Origin: Gallionella sp.
GTDB taxonomy: Bacteria; Pseudomonadota; Gammaproteobacteria; Burkholderiales; Gallionellaceae
DNA: 64,000 bases
Direction: 5' to 3'
Assembly (NCBI GenBank): GCA_023259035.1
Contig: JAHFRA010000007.1
Span: forward strand, 43,973 to 107,972
The notes beneath the pieces were generated by a model. That model did not search any database, was not told the DNA's origin, and saw only the letters and a program-made list of their open reading frames with translations. The translations under genes were made by a program, and so were the position numbers. Positions 17,069 through 26,394 of the stretch are shown piece by piece (the first letter of the stretch is position 1; every line of letters begins with the position of its first letter).

Positions 17069-18394
17069 GTGGAATCAATTTTGCAGAACTTCTGGTTTCG
17101 TGTGAGTTTGCCCGTCGTGTTCGGCGCGCTAGCCGCGTTGCCGCTGTGGGGGATATTCTCGGCTACCACGGCTTTATTGTTCATGCTGGCCGTGTTGTTG
17201 ATCGTGATGGCCTACCGCGCCCGGCAAGTATTCAAGCTCTGGAACTGGTTGGGTGATGCGCGCCTCGACACCATTCCCGAAGCGGGCGGCATCTGGGATG
17301 AGGTGTTTTCCCAGCTATACAAAATGGTCAAGCGGCATAACCAGACCAAGCTGGAGTTGGCCGCCGAGCTGCAGCACATCGAACAGGCCACTGCCGCATT
17401 GCCGGAGGGAGTGGCGATTCTGAATGAGGCGAATCGTATCGAGTGGTGCAATCCGCTGGCGCAGCAGCACTTCGACCTTGATGCCGAGCGCGACTTTATG
17501 CAGGATATTACTTATCTGGTTCGCCAGCCGGAATTCATTAAATATCTTCAGGAATCCAATTTCAGCGAACCGTTGGTAATACGTCCAGCACGCCATGATG
17601 ATCTGGTGCTGTCCATCAAGCTTATTCCCTATGGTGAAAACAAGCGGTTGCTGATTAGTCGCGATATCACACAGCTTGAACGGATCGAAGCCATGCGCCG
17701 CGATTTCGTCGCGAATGTTTCGCATGAACTGCGCACGCCCCTGACAGTGGTGAACGGTTTCGTCGAAAACTTGCAGGACATGCCGGATCTCAGCCAGGAT
17801 AGTGCGCGGCGCGCTTTGCAACTGATGGCCGAGCAAACCAAACGCATGGAAAATCTGGTTGTTGATTTGCTCGCCCTGTCCCGCCTGGAAAATACTCAGG
17901 ATCCGCTGCTTGAAGAGGTCGTGGATATGGAAGCGCTGCTCAATGAAATATATCAGGAGGGGCAAGTGCTGAGCGGTGGATCACATTCATTGCGCCTTGA
18001 GGTATTGAGCAACGTAAACTTGCTCGGCAATCGCGAAGAATTGCGCAGTGCGTTCGACAATCTGCTCAGCAACGCGATTCGCTACACGCCAAAAGACGGC
18101 ACCATCTTATTGCGATGGACAGAGCGCGATGAACAGCCGGTGTTTTCTGTGCAAGACAGCGGCATCGGCATTCCACCGCAACATATTCCACGCCTGACCG
18201 AACGTTTTTATCGCGTCGACCGCAGCCGCTCTCGTGACACGGGCGGAACCGGCCTCGGTTTGGCGATCGTCAAGCACATCGCGATACGTCATCAAGCCAA
18301 AATTGAGGTGTTGAGCGATGAGGGTAAGGGCAGTACTTTTGTGCTGGTGTTCCCGGTCGGAAGACGTGTAACAGGGGGGCTGTCGCAGATGTAA
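17069..18394 (+). CDS. phoR: Phosphate regulon sensor histidine kinase PhoR
   Basis: A 441-residue kinase starting at GTG. Two membrane helices at about residues 10-50 are followed by a linker, a PAS domain (about 95-200, including GVAILNEANRIEWCNPLA) and the HisKA motif FVANVSHELRTPLTVVNGF. The ATPase domain has the N box (DNLLSNAIRYTP), G1 (DSGIGIPPQHI) and G2 (GTGLGLAIVKHI). The short periplasmic part and PAS fit PhoR, which senses phosphate through the Pst/PhoU system. It lies 15 bp after phoB. Confidence 0.9.
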   Translation: MESILQNFWFRVSLPVVFGALAALPLWGIFSATTALLFMLAVLLIVMAYRARQVFKLWNWLGDARLDTIPEAGGIWDEVFSQLYKMVKRHNQTKLELAAELQHIEQATAALPEGVAILNEANRIEWCNPLAQQHFDLDAERDFMQDITYLVRQPEFIKYLQESNFSEPLVIRPARHDDLVLSIKLIPYGENKRLLISRDITQLERIEAMRRDFVANVSHELRTPLTVVNGFVENLQDMPDLSQDSARRALQLMAEQTKRMENLVVDLLALSRLENTQDPLLEEVVDMEALLNEIYQEGQVLSGGSHSLRLEVLSNVNLLGNREELRSAFDNLLSNAIRYTPKDGTILLRWTERDEQPVFSVQDSGIGIPPQHIPRLTERFYRVDRSRSRDTGGTGLGLAIVKHIAIRHQAKIEVLSDEGKGSTFVLVFPVGRRVTGGLSQM

Positions 18395-18587
18395 TACGCT
18401 TTTATTTTTCTGCGGCACTCACGATTTAACCAGAATGCAGATGGCGCGAAAAAATGGGCAAACTACTAACACGAAGGAGAAATGCGCCATACCTGCCCGC
18501 AATATTATACTCATTGTGAATGGCGACGCGGTGGCGTAGGATGCGCAAGAAGATTAGTGGATGATAATATTCTTAGGGAGCATCAAG

Positions 18588-19106
18588 ATGAAGAAAGAAA
18601 CCTTAAGCGTTGGCGATTGCGGTGATCGCCGCAACTTTTTGATCAAGCTAACTTCGGTGGTCGGCGGCGCGGGTGTGGCTGCTACCTGTGTGCCGTTCGT
18701 TGCGAGCATGAATCCGAGTTCTGACGTGCTGGCGAAGGCGGAGGCAGAAGTTGATCTTTCCGGCATTACGCCGGGCGCGATGCGCACCGTTGCATGGCAG
18801 GGCAAGCCGGTGTTCATCCTGCGCCGCACGCCGGAGCAGATCAAAGCGGCGGGCGCTTCCGATGGCGGCTCCGATCCGGAGCCGGATAGCAAGCGTGTGC
18901 AAAATCCTGAATGGTTAGTCGTGATTGGCGTCTGCACGCACATGGGATGCGTGCCAAACAAAGAAGGTCCGGGTTGGGTATGCCACTGTCATGGTAGTCA
19001 ATTTGACGATAGCGGTCGCGTCACGCGCGGCCCCGCGCCAAAGAACCTCGAAGTGCCGCCGTATCGCTTCGTGGCGGGAAACAAGATTGTCATCGGCAAA
19101 GCCTAG
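18588..19106 (+). CDS. petA: Ubiquinol-cytochrome c reductase Rieske iron-sulfur subunit
   Basis: A 172-residue protein with a twin-arginine anchor (DRRNFLIKLTSVVGGAGVAA). The two [2Fe-2S] boxes are CTHMGC and CHCHGS, with Cys and His ligands intact, followed by GPAPKNLEVPPYRF. It transfers electrons from quinol to cytochrome c1 on the periplasmic side of the bc1 complex. The ATG at 18588 has AGGGAG upstream; an upstream in-frame start adds unsupported residues. The order petABC with gaps of 9 and -4 bp marks an operon. Confidence 0.96.
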   Translation: MKKETLSVGDCGDRRNFLIKLTSVVGGAGVAATCVPFVASMNPSSDVLAKAEAEVDLSGITPGAMRTVAWQGKPVFILRRTPEQIKAAGASDGGSDPEPDSKRVQNPEWLVVIGVCTHMGCVPNKEGPGWVCHCHGSQFDDSGRVTRGPAPKNLEVPPYRFVAGNKIVIGKA

Positions 19107-19115
19107 GAGACGACC

Positions 19116-20360
19116 ATGCCCGGACGCATCATCAAATGGATAGACCAGCGTTTCCCACTCACCAGCTTTGTCGAGCATGAACTGACGAGTTATCCCACAC
19201 CGCGCAATCTCAGTTATTGGTGGAACTTCGGCTTTCTCGCCGGGTTCGTACTGGTATTGCAAATTGCCACCGGCATTTTCCTTGCCATGCACTACAAGGC
19301 GGATACCGCTCTCTCTTTCGATTCTATCCAGCACATCATGCGCGACGTGAACTACGGTTGGCTGTTGCGCTATATGCATTCGACGGGCGCTTCGGCTTTC
19401 TTTCTGGTGATTTTCATCCACATGGCGCGCACTTTGTATTATGGCTCTTTTCGCACACCGCGCGAACTGTTGTGGTGGACAGGGCAGGGACTGTTGCTGT
19501 TGTTGATGGCGACGGCGTTCATGGGTTATCTATTGCCTTGGGGGCAGATGTCGTTCTGGGGGGCGACGGTTATCACCAACCTGTTTCGTGCCACCCCGTT
19601 TTTCGGCGACCAAGTGGTCGTTTGGCTGCGCGGCGATTACACTGTGGGCGATGCCACGCTGAGCCGTTTCTTTGCACTGCATTATCTGTTCCCTTTCCTC
19701 ATTATCGGTGCGGTGGCGGTGCATATGGTGGCGTTGCACTCGGTGAAGAGCAGCAACCCGAGCGGCATCAATCTGGCCGACAAGGACAATATTCCGTTCC
19801 ATCCGTATTTCACTGCCAAGGATTTTTATGGCCTGGGAGTGTTTCTGATCGTGTTCAGCATATTCGTATTCTTCATGCCTGACAGCCTGATCGAACCTGC
19901 CAACAACATCCCGGCCAACCCGATGCAGACACCGAACCACATCGTTCCGGAATGGTATTTCTTGCCCTTCTACGCGATCCTGCGCTCGGTTCCGAACATG
20001 GTTGGCGGCGTAGTGGCGATGGGCTTATCCGTGATGATGTTTTCCTTCATGCCGTTTCTGGATCGTTCGCGCATTCCCGGCGGGGCACATTTTCGCCCGA
20101 TTTATCGGGTGCAGTTTTACCTCTTTTTGCTGGATATGCTGGTGCTGGGTTATGTCGGCTACATTCCTCCGACCAACCAGACCCTTTTGATAGGGCAGGT
20201 GGCGACGTTGTGCTACTTTGGCTCGTTCTTTCTCCATCCGTTCATATCCAAAGCGGAGGAACGCTGGATGCGCGCACGCGGTCTGCCACCGGAGCTGCTG
20301 GCATTGTTCGAAAAACGCCCGCCGCGCGAAAAATTGACGCGCGAAGGAGAGGCGGCATGA
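19116..20360 (+). CDS. petB: Cytochrome b subunit of the bc1 complex
   Basis: The 414-residue membrane protein has the paired haem-ligand histidines in helices 2 and 4 (YMHSTGASAFFLVIFIHMAR and LHYLFPFLIIGAVAVHMVAL) and the Qo-site PEWYFLPFYAILRS motif. This is full-length cytochrome b with both N- and C-terminal domains, as in other proteobacterial bc1 complexes. It oxidises quinol at Qo and reduces quinone at Qi. Its stop codon overlaps the cytochrome c1 start by four bases (ATGA), a sign of translational coupling. Confidence 0.96.
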   Translation: MPGRIIKWIDQRFPLTSFVEHELTSYPTPRNLSYWWNFGFLAGFVLVLQIATGIFLAMHYKADTALSFDSIQHIMRDVNYGWLLRYMHSTGASAFFLVIFIHMARTLYYGSFRTPRELLWWTGQGLLLLLMATAFMGYLLPWGQMSFWGATVITNLFRATPFFGDQVVVWLRGDYTVGDATLSRFFALHYLFPFLIIGAVAVHMVALHSVKSSNPSGINLADKDNIPFHPYFTAKDFYGLGVFLIVFSIFVFFMPDSLIEPANNIPANPMQTPNHIVPEWYFLPFYAILRSVPNMVGGVVAMGLSVMMFSFMPFLDRSRIPGGAHFRPIYRVQFYLFLLDMLVLGYVGYIPPTNQTLLIGQVATLCYFGSFFLHPFISKAEERWMRARGLPPELLALFEKRPPREKLTREGEAA

Positions 20361-20998
20361 AAACATTCATGGCATTACTGGTTTTGTGCTGCATCGCTTC
20401 ATCGGCGCTTGCCTCGGAAGCAAAACTGGAAACCGTCAAGGTGGGTATCGATGTGCGGACGGTTGAGCGTGGCGTGGATGCCGTGATGAATGCCTGTCGC
20501 CCATGCCACAGCATGAAGTACATCAAATACCGCGACCTGGTTGGCTTCGGTATCGATAAACAAAAGGTGGATACCTGGCGCGGGGATCAGCCGTTGGATG
20601 CAGCATTGCTCGCGCAAATGTCGGAGAGTGATGCGATGCAGGCATACGGCAAAGCACCCCCCGATCTGAGCCTGATGGCGAAAGCGCGCGACGGGGGAGC
20701 GAACTATGTGTATTCCTACATGATGGGCTATTACGTCACCCCCGAGGGAATGCCGGGCAACCACATCTACCCCGAGACCAAGATGCCCGACATACTCGGC
20801 ATCAGCGCTGCCACCGAAGCAGCGCAACGCACCGAGATACAGGGCAAAGCGCGCGACATTATCTCTTTCCTCGCGTGGGCGGCGGACCCGCATGAGCAAG
20901 AGCGGCATAGACTGGGCTATTATGTGCTCGGCTATCTGTTCGTTCTGACTTTCCTGCTGTACTTGGTTAAAAAACAAATCTGGTCGAGACTGAAATAA
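20357..20998 (+). CDS. petC: Cytochrome c1 subunit of the bc1 complex
   Basis: A 213-residue protein with a signal peptide (ending SSALAS), one haem c site (CRPCHSMKY, near residue 50) and a C-terminal anchor helix (LGYYVLGYLFVLTFLLYLV) followed by KKQIWSRLK. It accepts electrons from the Rieske protein and passes them to soluble cytochromes. It is at the short end of the family, as is common in betaproteobacteria. The start overlaps petB. Confidence 0.94.
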   Translation: MKTFMALLVLCCIASSALASEAKLETVKVGIDVRTVERGVDAVMNACRPCHSMKYIKYRDLVGFGIDKQKVDTWRGDQPLDAALLAQMSESDAMQAYGKAPPDLSLMAKARDGGANYVYSYMMGYYVTPEGMPGNHIYPETKMPDILGISAATEAAQRTEIQGKARDIISFLAWAADPHEQERHRLGYYVLGYLFVLTFLLYLVKKQIWSRLK

Positions 20999-21022
20999 AT
21001 TTTCTATGGGGTGAGGTGCAAT

Positions 21023-21412
21023 ATGAAAATCGGAATTTTGCAACGCATTACTGTTCTTGCTTCGCTATTATTTCCCACATTGGCTTTTGCTGCACCAGCG
21101 CAGCCAGAAGTCAGTTACAAGGACAATGTCCGCCCGATTATCCATGACTATTGTTTGAACTGTCACGAACCTGGCGGCAAGGGCTTTGAAACAAGCGGGC
21201 TGGATATGCGCACCTACCAAAGCCTGATGAAAGGAACTAAATTCGGCGCCGTCATCAAGCCCGGCGACAGCTTCACCAGCATCATGATCCAGGTGGTCGA
21301 GGGCCGCGTCCATGCTTCCATCAAGATGCCCTATGGCATGACCGGGGGACTCTCAAAGAAAAATATCGGGGTATTGAAAAAATGGATCGAGCAGGGAGCG
21401 AAAGACAACTGA
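21023..21412 (+). CDS. Small periplasmic c-type cytochrome (planctomycete-type domain)
   Basis: A 129-residue protein with a signal peptide (ending TLAFAAP) and one haem site CLNCHE near residue 50. The flanking pattern (VRPIIHDYCLNCHEPGGKG, then SGLDMRTYQSLMKG and a late IKMPYGMTGGLS with a candidate Met ligand) matches the PSCyt1/planctomycete-type cytochrome c domain. It follows petC by 24 bp and could be an electron acceptor of the bc1 complex. GAGGTG precedes the ATG; a GTG 12 bases earlier is less likely. Confidence 0.85.
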   Translation: MKIGILQRITVLASLLFPTLAFAAPAQPEVSYKDNVRPIIHDYCLNCHEPGGKGFETSGLDMRTYQSLMKGTKFGAVIKPGDSFTSIMIQVVEGRVHASIKMPYGMTGGLSKKNIGVLKKWIEQGAKDN

Positions 21413-22300
21413 GTGAAAAAACTCATTTTTATAGTTTTTGTGATTGTATGGTCGAGCGTTGTCTACGCTAAAAACTGTACTACAGGGCAGCCGTGCGGCA
21501 ATAGTTGTATTTCGTGGAGCTATACCTGCCATATCGGAACAGTCAATACAAATGCTAGCCAGTCCATTGGGGCGATCAGCTTGTCGCCAACCGCCTTGAC
21601 AGTGGGCGGCACTACCACGGCGAGTGCTACCACTACCTCTGGTCTTGCGGTGAGCTTTGGCAGTATGACACCGAGCGTCTGCTCGGTCAGTGGCAGCACC
21701 GTCATCGGCATTGCGGTAGGTGCCTGTACGATTGCAGCCAATCAGGCGGGCGATGCCAGCTACAATGCGGCTACTCAAGTGACGCAGATCATCGCCATCA
21801 GCACGGCCAACCAGACTATCGTCGAGTTCTACAACACCAATCTCGACAACTACTTCATTACCGCCGATTCAAACGAAGCTGCGCAGATCGACGGCGGCAG
21901 CGCGGGGCCCGGCTGGATTCGCACCGGCAATAGCTTCAAGTCGGGTGGTGGCACTTCCGTCTGCCGTTTCTATGGCAGCTACTCACCCGGTCCCAACTCG
22001 CATTTCTATACGGTCGATCCGGCGGAATGTCAGGGGCTGAAAGACCAGCAAATCCCCACGGGTGATCCGCGCAAACTCAACGTAAAAAACTGGAATTTTG
22101 AGAGCCTGGATTTTGTTTCAACTCCGGCGACGAACCAAACCTGCCCCACCGGCACCATGCCGGTCTACCGCGCCTATAACAATGGTTTTGCACGAGGCGT
22201 CGATTCCAACCACCGCATCACCAGCAGCCTGACTGCCATAAGTGAGGTCGTGACGCGCGGCTGGAGCAACGAGGGCGTGGTGATGTGTGCGCCGAATTGA
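21413..22300 (+). CDS. Secreted DUF5648-domain protein
   Basis: A 295-residue exported protein beginning at a GTG that directly abuts the cytochrome stop codon. A signal peptide (residues 1-19, VVYA) is followed by a short Cys-rich stretch (CTTGQPCGNSCISWSYTC), a Big/Ig-like segment rich in Thr and Ser (GAISLSPTALTVGG) and a C-terminal DUF5648 region (VEFYNTNLDNYFITAD, SHFYTVDPAEC, PVYRAYNNG, ISEVVTRGW). DUF5648 is a predicted carbohydrate-binding-like beta fold found in secreted proteins. Its job next to a bc1 operon is unclear; it may merely share the transcript. Confidence 0.8.
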   Translation: MKKLIFIVFVIVWSSVVYAKNCTTGQPCGNSCISWSYTCHIGTVNTNASQSIGAISLSPTALTVGGTTTASATTTSGLAVSFGSMTPSVCSVSGSTVIGIAVGACTIAANQAGDASYNAATQVTQIIAISTANQTIVEFYNTNLDNYFITADSNEAAQIDGGSAGPGWIRTGNSFKSGGGTSVCRFYGSYSPGPNSHFYTVDPAECQGLKDQQIPTGDPRKLNVKNWNFESLDFVSTPATNQTCPTGTMPVYRAYNNGFARGVDSNHRITSSLTAISEVVTRGWSNEGVVMCAPN

Positions 22301-22325
22301 TCGGGCAAGACGCGTCGCGGTTTGC

Positions 22326-22514
22326 CATCGTTCCCACGCTCTGGCGTGGGAATGCAGCCGTGCCGCTCCTGCGGCACAGGACGCAGTTCGTCCACTACGA
22401 AAAGCACTTGTCCGGGCACCCGAGAGACGTTCCCACAGATAACCAGCGACTTGGTTGTCGTCTTTGGACAACCTAGTCGAATGGCTAGTAGTTCAACAGA
22501 CCGTGGGAACGATG
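22326..22514. repeat. 189-bp composite repeat flanked by 13-bp perfect inverted repeats
   Basis: CATCGTTCCCACG (22326-22338) is repeated in inverse as CGTGGGAACGATG (22502-22514). Inside are hairpins TTCCCACGC/GCGTGGGAA (22331-22352) and GTGCCGC/GCGGCAC (22360-22377), then a 48-bp hairpin unit (22441-22488) that also occurs at 55297-55344. The CGTTCCCACG word is typical of REP-like elements. It fills most of the gap between two convergent genes. Confidence 0.7.
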
Positions 22515-22583
22515 CGAAAAGTTACCCTTGCGATATTGCGCTATTGATTGAAAAATGGAATCACAGAACCCAGCGGTCGATAC

Positions 22584-24485
22584 TTAGCTTCGGGGTATTG
22601 ACTGTTCAAACTCCGCCAGCGGTACCGGCCTGCCAAGCAGATACCCCTGGTAGGTAGTGCAGCCTCTGTTCAGGAGAAGTTGGCGCTGTTCTTCGGTCTC
22701 CACGCCTTCAGCAATGACCGTCAGGCCCAAGCCTTGTGCCATCGCAATGATGGTGCGCACAATCGCCTTGTCGCTGTCATCGGTGGCAATATCGCGCACG
22801 AACGACTGGTCAATCTTGAGCTGATCAAGCGACAGCCGTTTGAGGTATTGCAAGGATGAATAACCGGTACCGAAATCATCCATGGAGAAATTTATGCCAC
22901 GGGCTTTCAGCACGGTCATTTTTGCGATGATGTCATCCACATTGCCCAGCAACATGCTCTCGGTGATTTCCAGTTTGAGTTTTGCGGGGTCTACCCCGAA
23001 ACGATCAACCAACGCCAATACCCCATCAACAAAAACCGGCAAGCATATCTGCTTGGCGCTGATGTTCACTGCCAGAGTGAGATGAGCCGTTTCCGGTTGT
23101 GCCGCCCAGATTGCCAACTGCTGGCAGGCGGTTGTCATCACCCAGTGACCCAGAGGCAGAATCAGCCCGGTTTCTTCGGCGAGCGGAATGAATTCGGTCG
23201 GGGGTACCATGCCGCGTTCGGGATGTTGCCAGCGCAGCAGCGCTTCAGCGCCGATCAAGCGACCCGATGAATCGATCTGCGCCTGATAGTAAAGCTGGAA
23301 CTGCTTTTGTTCGGAGATGGCGCGGCGCAGGTCGGATTCCAGAGCGACGCGGACGGTGATGGTGTCCTGCATCTGCGGGTCGAAGAAACGCAGAATGTTG
23401 CGACCGGCTTTCTTGGCCTGATACATGGCGATATCTGCCTGTTTCAGCAGTTCATCCTGATTCTGCTCGTGATCGCTGAAGAGTACCACCCCGATGCTGG
23501 GGGTGCTGTGGTGTTCGTGTTTGGCAAGCTGGTAAGGCTGGTTGAGGGTGGCGAGAATTTTCTCGCCAACGGTTTCAGTCTGCGCCGCAGCTTCCAACGC
23601 ATGTTCGCTCAGGTCTTCCAGCATCACCACGAATTCGTCGCCGCCCAGGCGGGCCACGGTGTCGCCTTCGCGCACGCAGGATTTAAGACGTTGCGCAACC
23701 TGCTGCAAGAGCAAGTCTCCGACGTCATGGCCGAGGGTATCGTTGAGCGACTTGAAATTGTCCAGATCAATAAACAATAGCGCCCCTTCCCGACCACTGC
23801 GCGCACTGGAGGCCAGTGCCTGCTTGAGCCGGTCCATTAGAAGCCGCCGATTGGGCAGCTGGGTGAGAGTGTCATAGAACGCCAGATGATTGATCTCTTC
23901 ATTCGCTGCCTTGCTCACGGTGATGTCGGCGAGTGAGGCAACATAGTTCGTGACAATGCCATTTTGGTCTTTCACTGCGGTGATGCTGAGATGCTCAGGG
24001 AATATTTCACCATTCTTGCGACGGTTCCAGATTTCGCCTTCCCATCCGCCTGTTTGATTGATGCTCTCCCACATGGCCGCGTAGAAGTTTGCATCCTGGC
24101 GACCCGAGCTAAAAATGCGCGGGGTTTTACCAACGACTTCTTCAGCGGTGTAACCGGTGACGTTGGTGAAGGCGCAGTTCACCCGAAGAATCACGCTATC
24201 GGCATCGGTGACCAGCATGCTTTCCTGAGACTCAAAAGCGGCGGCGGCGATACGAAAGTCTGCCGCGCTTTTTCTTTGTTGAATTAAAAAGGAAGTCAGA
24301 AAGCTTACGACAAGGCCGGCAACAAATAGGGATGCGACAAAGCCCGTCAGCAGGTAATCATAGGTGATATCCCCTTTTAGCAGGATGTCCATGATGCCCA
24401 CGACAAACTCTGTCATGACTACGGAGATGGCAATTGAAAGGAGCCAAAGCTGCGCTGTGGAGAGTTTGTTCAGGCGGTCAATCAC
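22584..24485 (-). CDS. PAS-GGDEF-EAL cyclic di-GMP signalling protein
   Basis: The 633-residue membrane protein has two N-terminal helices (about residues 12-35 and 42-65) with almost no periplasmic loop, a PAS domain (about 80-190), a GGDEF domain with the intact RLGGDEFVVML motif, and an EAL domain with EALLRWQHPERG, the DDFGTGYSSL loop and KIDQSFVRDI. Both active sites look complete, so it could make and break c-di-GMP, with one activity usually dominant. PAS may sense redox state or a ligand. The start codon has no close partner gene, and it is convergent with the DUF5648 gene. Confidence 0.93.
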   Translation of the reverse strand: MIDRLNKLSTAQLWLLSIAISVVMTEFVVGIMDILLKGDITYDYLLTGFVASLFVAGLVVSFLTSFLIQQRKSAADFRIAAAAFESQESMLVTDADSVILRVNCAFTNVTGYTAEEVVGKTPRIFSSGRQDANFYAAMWESINQTGGWEGEIWNRRKNGEIFPEHLSITAVKDQNGIVTNYVASLADITVSKAANEEINHLAFYDTLTQLPNRRLLMDRLKQALASSARSGREGALLFIDLDNFKSLNDTLGHDVGDLLLQQVAQRLKSCVREGDTVARLGGDEFVVMLEDLSEHALEAAAQTETVGEKILATLNQPYQLAKHEHHSTPSIGVVLFSDHEQNQDELLKQADIAMYQAKKAGRNILRFFDPQMQDTITVRVALESDLRRAISEQKQFQLYYQAQIDSSGRLIGAEALLRWQHPERGMVPPTEFIPLAEETGLILPLGHWVMTTACQQLAIWAAQPETAHLTLAVNISAKQICLPVFVDGVLALVDRFGVDPAKLKLEITESMLLGNVDDIIAKMTVLKARGINFSMDDFGTGYSSLQYLKRLSLDQLKIDQSFVRDIATDDSDKAIVRTIIAMAQGLGLTVIAEGVETEEQRQLLLNRGCTTYQGYLLGRPVPLAEFEQSIPRS

Positions 24486-24630
24486 TTGCTTTTACCGAAT
24501 TTTTATCTCGGTTTATTATAATCGCTATAGGGGATTATATAACCTAATTCAGTTAGGTAAACCCCCGGCCAAGGGTAATTTAACCCGTATGTGGCCTATG
24601 GAGAAATGGCCACAGATTTAACGGTGGCTG

Positions 24631-25131
24631 TCAATGGGACAGCTTCACCCCATGCCAGCCAGGATGGTCGAAATAGATGCCATAGTTGTCCAGCGCGTGG
24701 ACGACCTTTTCTGCACCCTTGAGCGCCTCGCTGCCATCCTGTCCTGACATGGCATCCGTGCCGGCAATAATGTCGACCAGTATGAGATGGAGTGCGGCAT
24801 CCGCTTTCTGCTCCAGCTTGCAGGTTTTCACCATGAACGTAATCTGGTCATTCGTCTTCTGCGCCAGTGCCCGATATTGTTCCGCGGTGGCTTTGCCGGA
24901 ATGGATCGCGGGAAGTTCTGATGACAGCGCGTCGCGGATACGGCTCATACCCTGGCGCAGGTTGTCATCGGTAGCCCATTTCTTGCCGTTATTCAGAGTG
25001 AGCAGCGCCGGTTTTCCCGCGTCATGCTCATGCGCATGATTGTGTTCTTGAGCCAGAGCAGTTTTTGCGCCCAGGCCCAGCAGTGCGGCAGCGGACAGAA
25101 TTGCGATAATTTTTTTCCATTGTGCAAACAT
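24631..25131 (-). CDS. DnrO-like periplasmic protein
   Basis: A 166-residue exported protein (signal residues 1-27, ending KTALAQ) with a His-rich N-terminus (EHNHAHEHD) and a helical body. The conserved-looking stretches are NNGKKWATDDNLRQGMSRIRDAL, KTNDQITFMVKTCKLEQKADAALH and the ending DHPGWHGVKLSH. This pattern is that of DnrO, a small protein encoded with DnrN/DnrP-type and NnrS genes in denitrifier-like clusters. Its biochemistry is unknown, though histidines suggest metal binding. It is 101 bp downstream of an NnrS-like gene on the same strand. Confidence 0.75.
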   Translation of the reverse strand: MFAQWKKIIAILSAAALLGLGAKTALAQEHNHAHEHDAGKPALLTLNNGKKWATDDNLRQGMSRIRDALSSELPAIHSGKATAEQYRALAQKTNDQITFMVKTCKLEQKADAALHLILVDIIAGTDAMSGQDGSEALKGAEKVVHALDNYGIYFDHPGWHGVKLSH

Positions 25132-25232
25132 ATATTTTTCCCTTAAGAGTAGGTCTAAAGATCAATCGCCAAAACGATGAAATGCCCGAATGATGAAAAC
25201 GGTGCTGTCCGAGTTGCCATTGATTGAAAAGT

Positions 25233-26321
25233 TCAATTCCTGCCAGCACGGAAGCCGCGGATCACGCTGCTGATGGTATTCAAGATGAAAAACACCAGTG
25301 CTGCCGCATTCAATAATCCGCCGAGGTTGCGCAGTCCCGGCAGCGCCAGCACATCGCCGGTGATGCGTATCAGCAGTGACGCATGCAGCACCAGCAGCGG
25401 CAGGTAGAAAGTCCAGTGATACGGCATCCTGACCCGCACCACGGCAGGAAAAATTATTGGGGCGTGGCCGAATACCATCGAAAACACGAAGCCGATCAGG
25501 ATGGCATGCAATACCGCATCGTAGGCCACCCCGGCCAGGCTGCCAGCGGCAAGCAGCATAATGCTGCCGATGGCGAGCCAGGCATAGCCGGAGAGCAGGC
25601 AGACGGCGATGAAGCGGGTCAGCCCTTGTTGTTTTACCGTGCGGCGCGCAATGTCCTGGCGCAGCAGCCACAGCGCCAAGCCGAGCAGTCCGACACCGTA
25701 CATGACCATGCCGAAGCCCGTTGCGCTGAGGATGCCGCCCGCCATAAGCACGGCAAGGATGACCGCAAAGATTTTTTTGGCGCCGGGTGAAGGCGGCAGG
25801 AAGCGCGATAGTTCCAGCCGCTCGCCGGCAATGGTCAGCAGCAGAAAGTTGATCCACAGCGCAACCACTCCCGGCACCGGGGTGCCGGTCAGCCACAGCA
25901 GATTGCCAGCCAGCCAACTGACGGCGCCGAGCACCATCGTGACCATGAACAGCTCGCGCTGGCGCAGCATGATCAGAGTGGTTCCGGCACACAACACGGC
26001 ACTGCCGAGCACCATGGCTGATGCGCCTGCGGAAATTGGAAAGCCGAGCAGGAAAGCGCCGCCGCCCAATCCGGTCAACAGCGGGCCGCCATAGGCCCAG
26101 CGGTAACCCAGTGCAACTGCCCGCTCCAGGCCGATGACGGTGCCGAGGAAACCGCACACCATCAGCGGTCCGTGCAGCAGAACCCATTGCGCCGAGGGGA
26201 GTGGCACTCCCCAGCCCAACCGCGCGAGGCCGGCCAAGACGCCCGATGCCAGGGACGCAAATCCCAGAATCAGCAGCGGCAGACGGAACGGAACACCCAA
26301 GTCACCAGGCCGCACGGTCAT
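25233..26321 (-). CDS. NnrS-like polytopic membrane protein
   Basis: A 362-residue protein with 11-12 predicted helices. The NnrS-like features are QWVLLHGPLMVCGFLGTVIGLERAVAL near the N-terminus and HAILIGFVFSMVFGHAPIIF later, which place conserved histidines in helices as in haem/copper NnrS proteins. NnrS is linked to protection against nitrosative stress and to NO-related metal damage. It lies downstream of the DUF59 gene and upstream of the DnrO gene, all facing away from nsrR, which fits NO-responsive control. The exact subfamily is uncertain. Confidence 0.7.
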   Translation of the reverse strand: MTVRPGDLGVPFRLPLLILGFASLASGVLAGLARLGWGVPLPSAQWVLLHGPLMVCGFLGTVIGLERAVALGYRWAYGGPLLTGLGGGAFLLGFPISAGASAMVLGSAVLCAGTTLIMLRQRELFMVTMVLGAVSWLAGNLLWLTGTPVPGVVALWINFLLLTIAGERLELSRFLPPSPGAKKIFAVILAVLMAGGILSATGFGMVMYGVGLLGLALWLLRQDIARRTVKQQGLTRFIAVCLLSGYAWLAIGSIMLLAAGSLAGVAYDAVLHAILIGFVFSMVFGHAPIIFPAVVRVRMPYHWTFYLPLLVLHASLLIRITGDVLALPGLRNLGGLLNAAALVFFILNTISSVIRGFRAGRN

Positions 26322-26394
26322 TTCCGGTTCGGGTGGTGGGTGCGGCGGTTGATGGGCCTGGAGTTTGCAGTCGTCATAGTGCGGGTTTGAAGGC

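Noticed and set aside
25162..26187. 341-codon open frame within the NnrS-like gene in another frame
   Set aside because: The product is Arg/His/Pro-rich without hydrophobic pattern, typical of an out-of-frame shadow.
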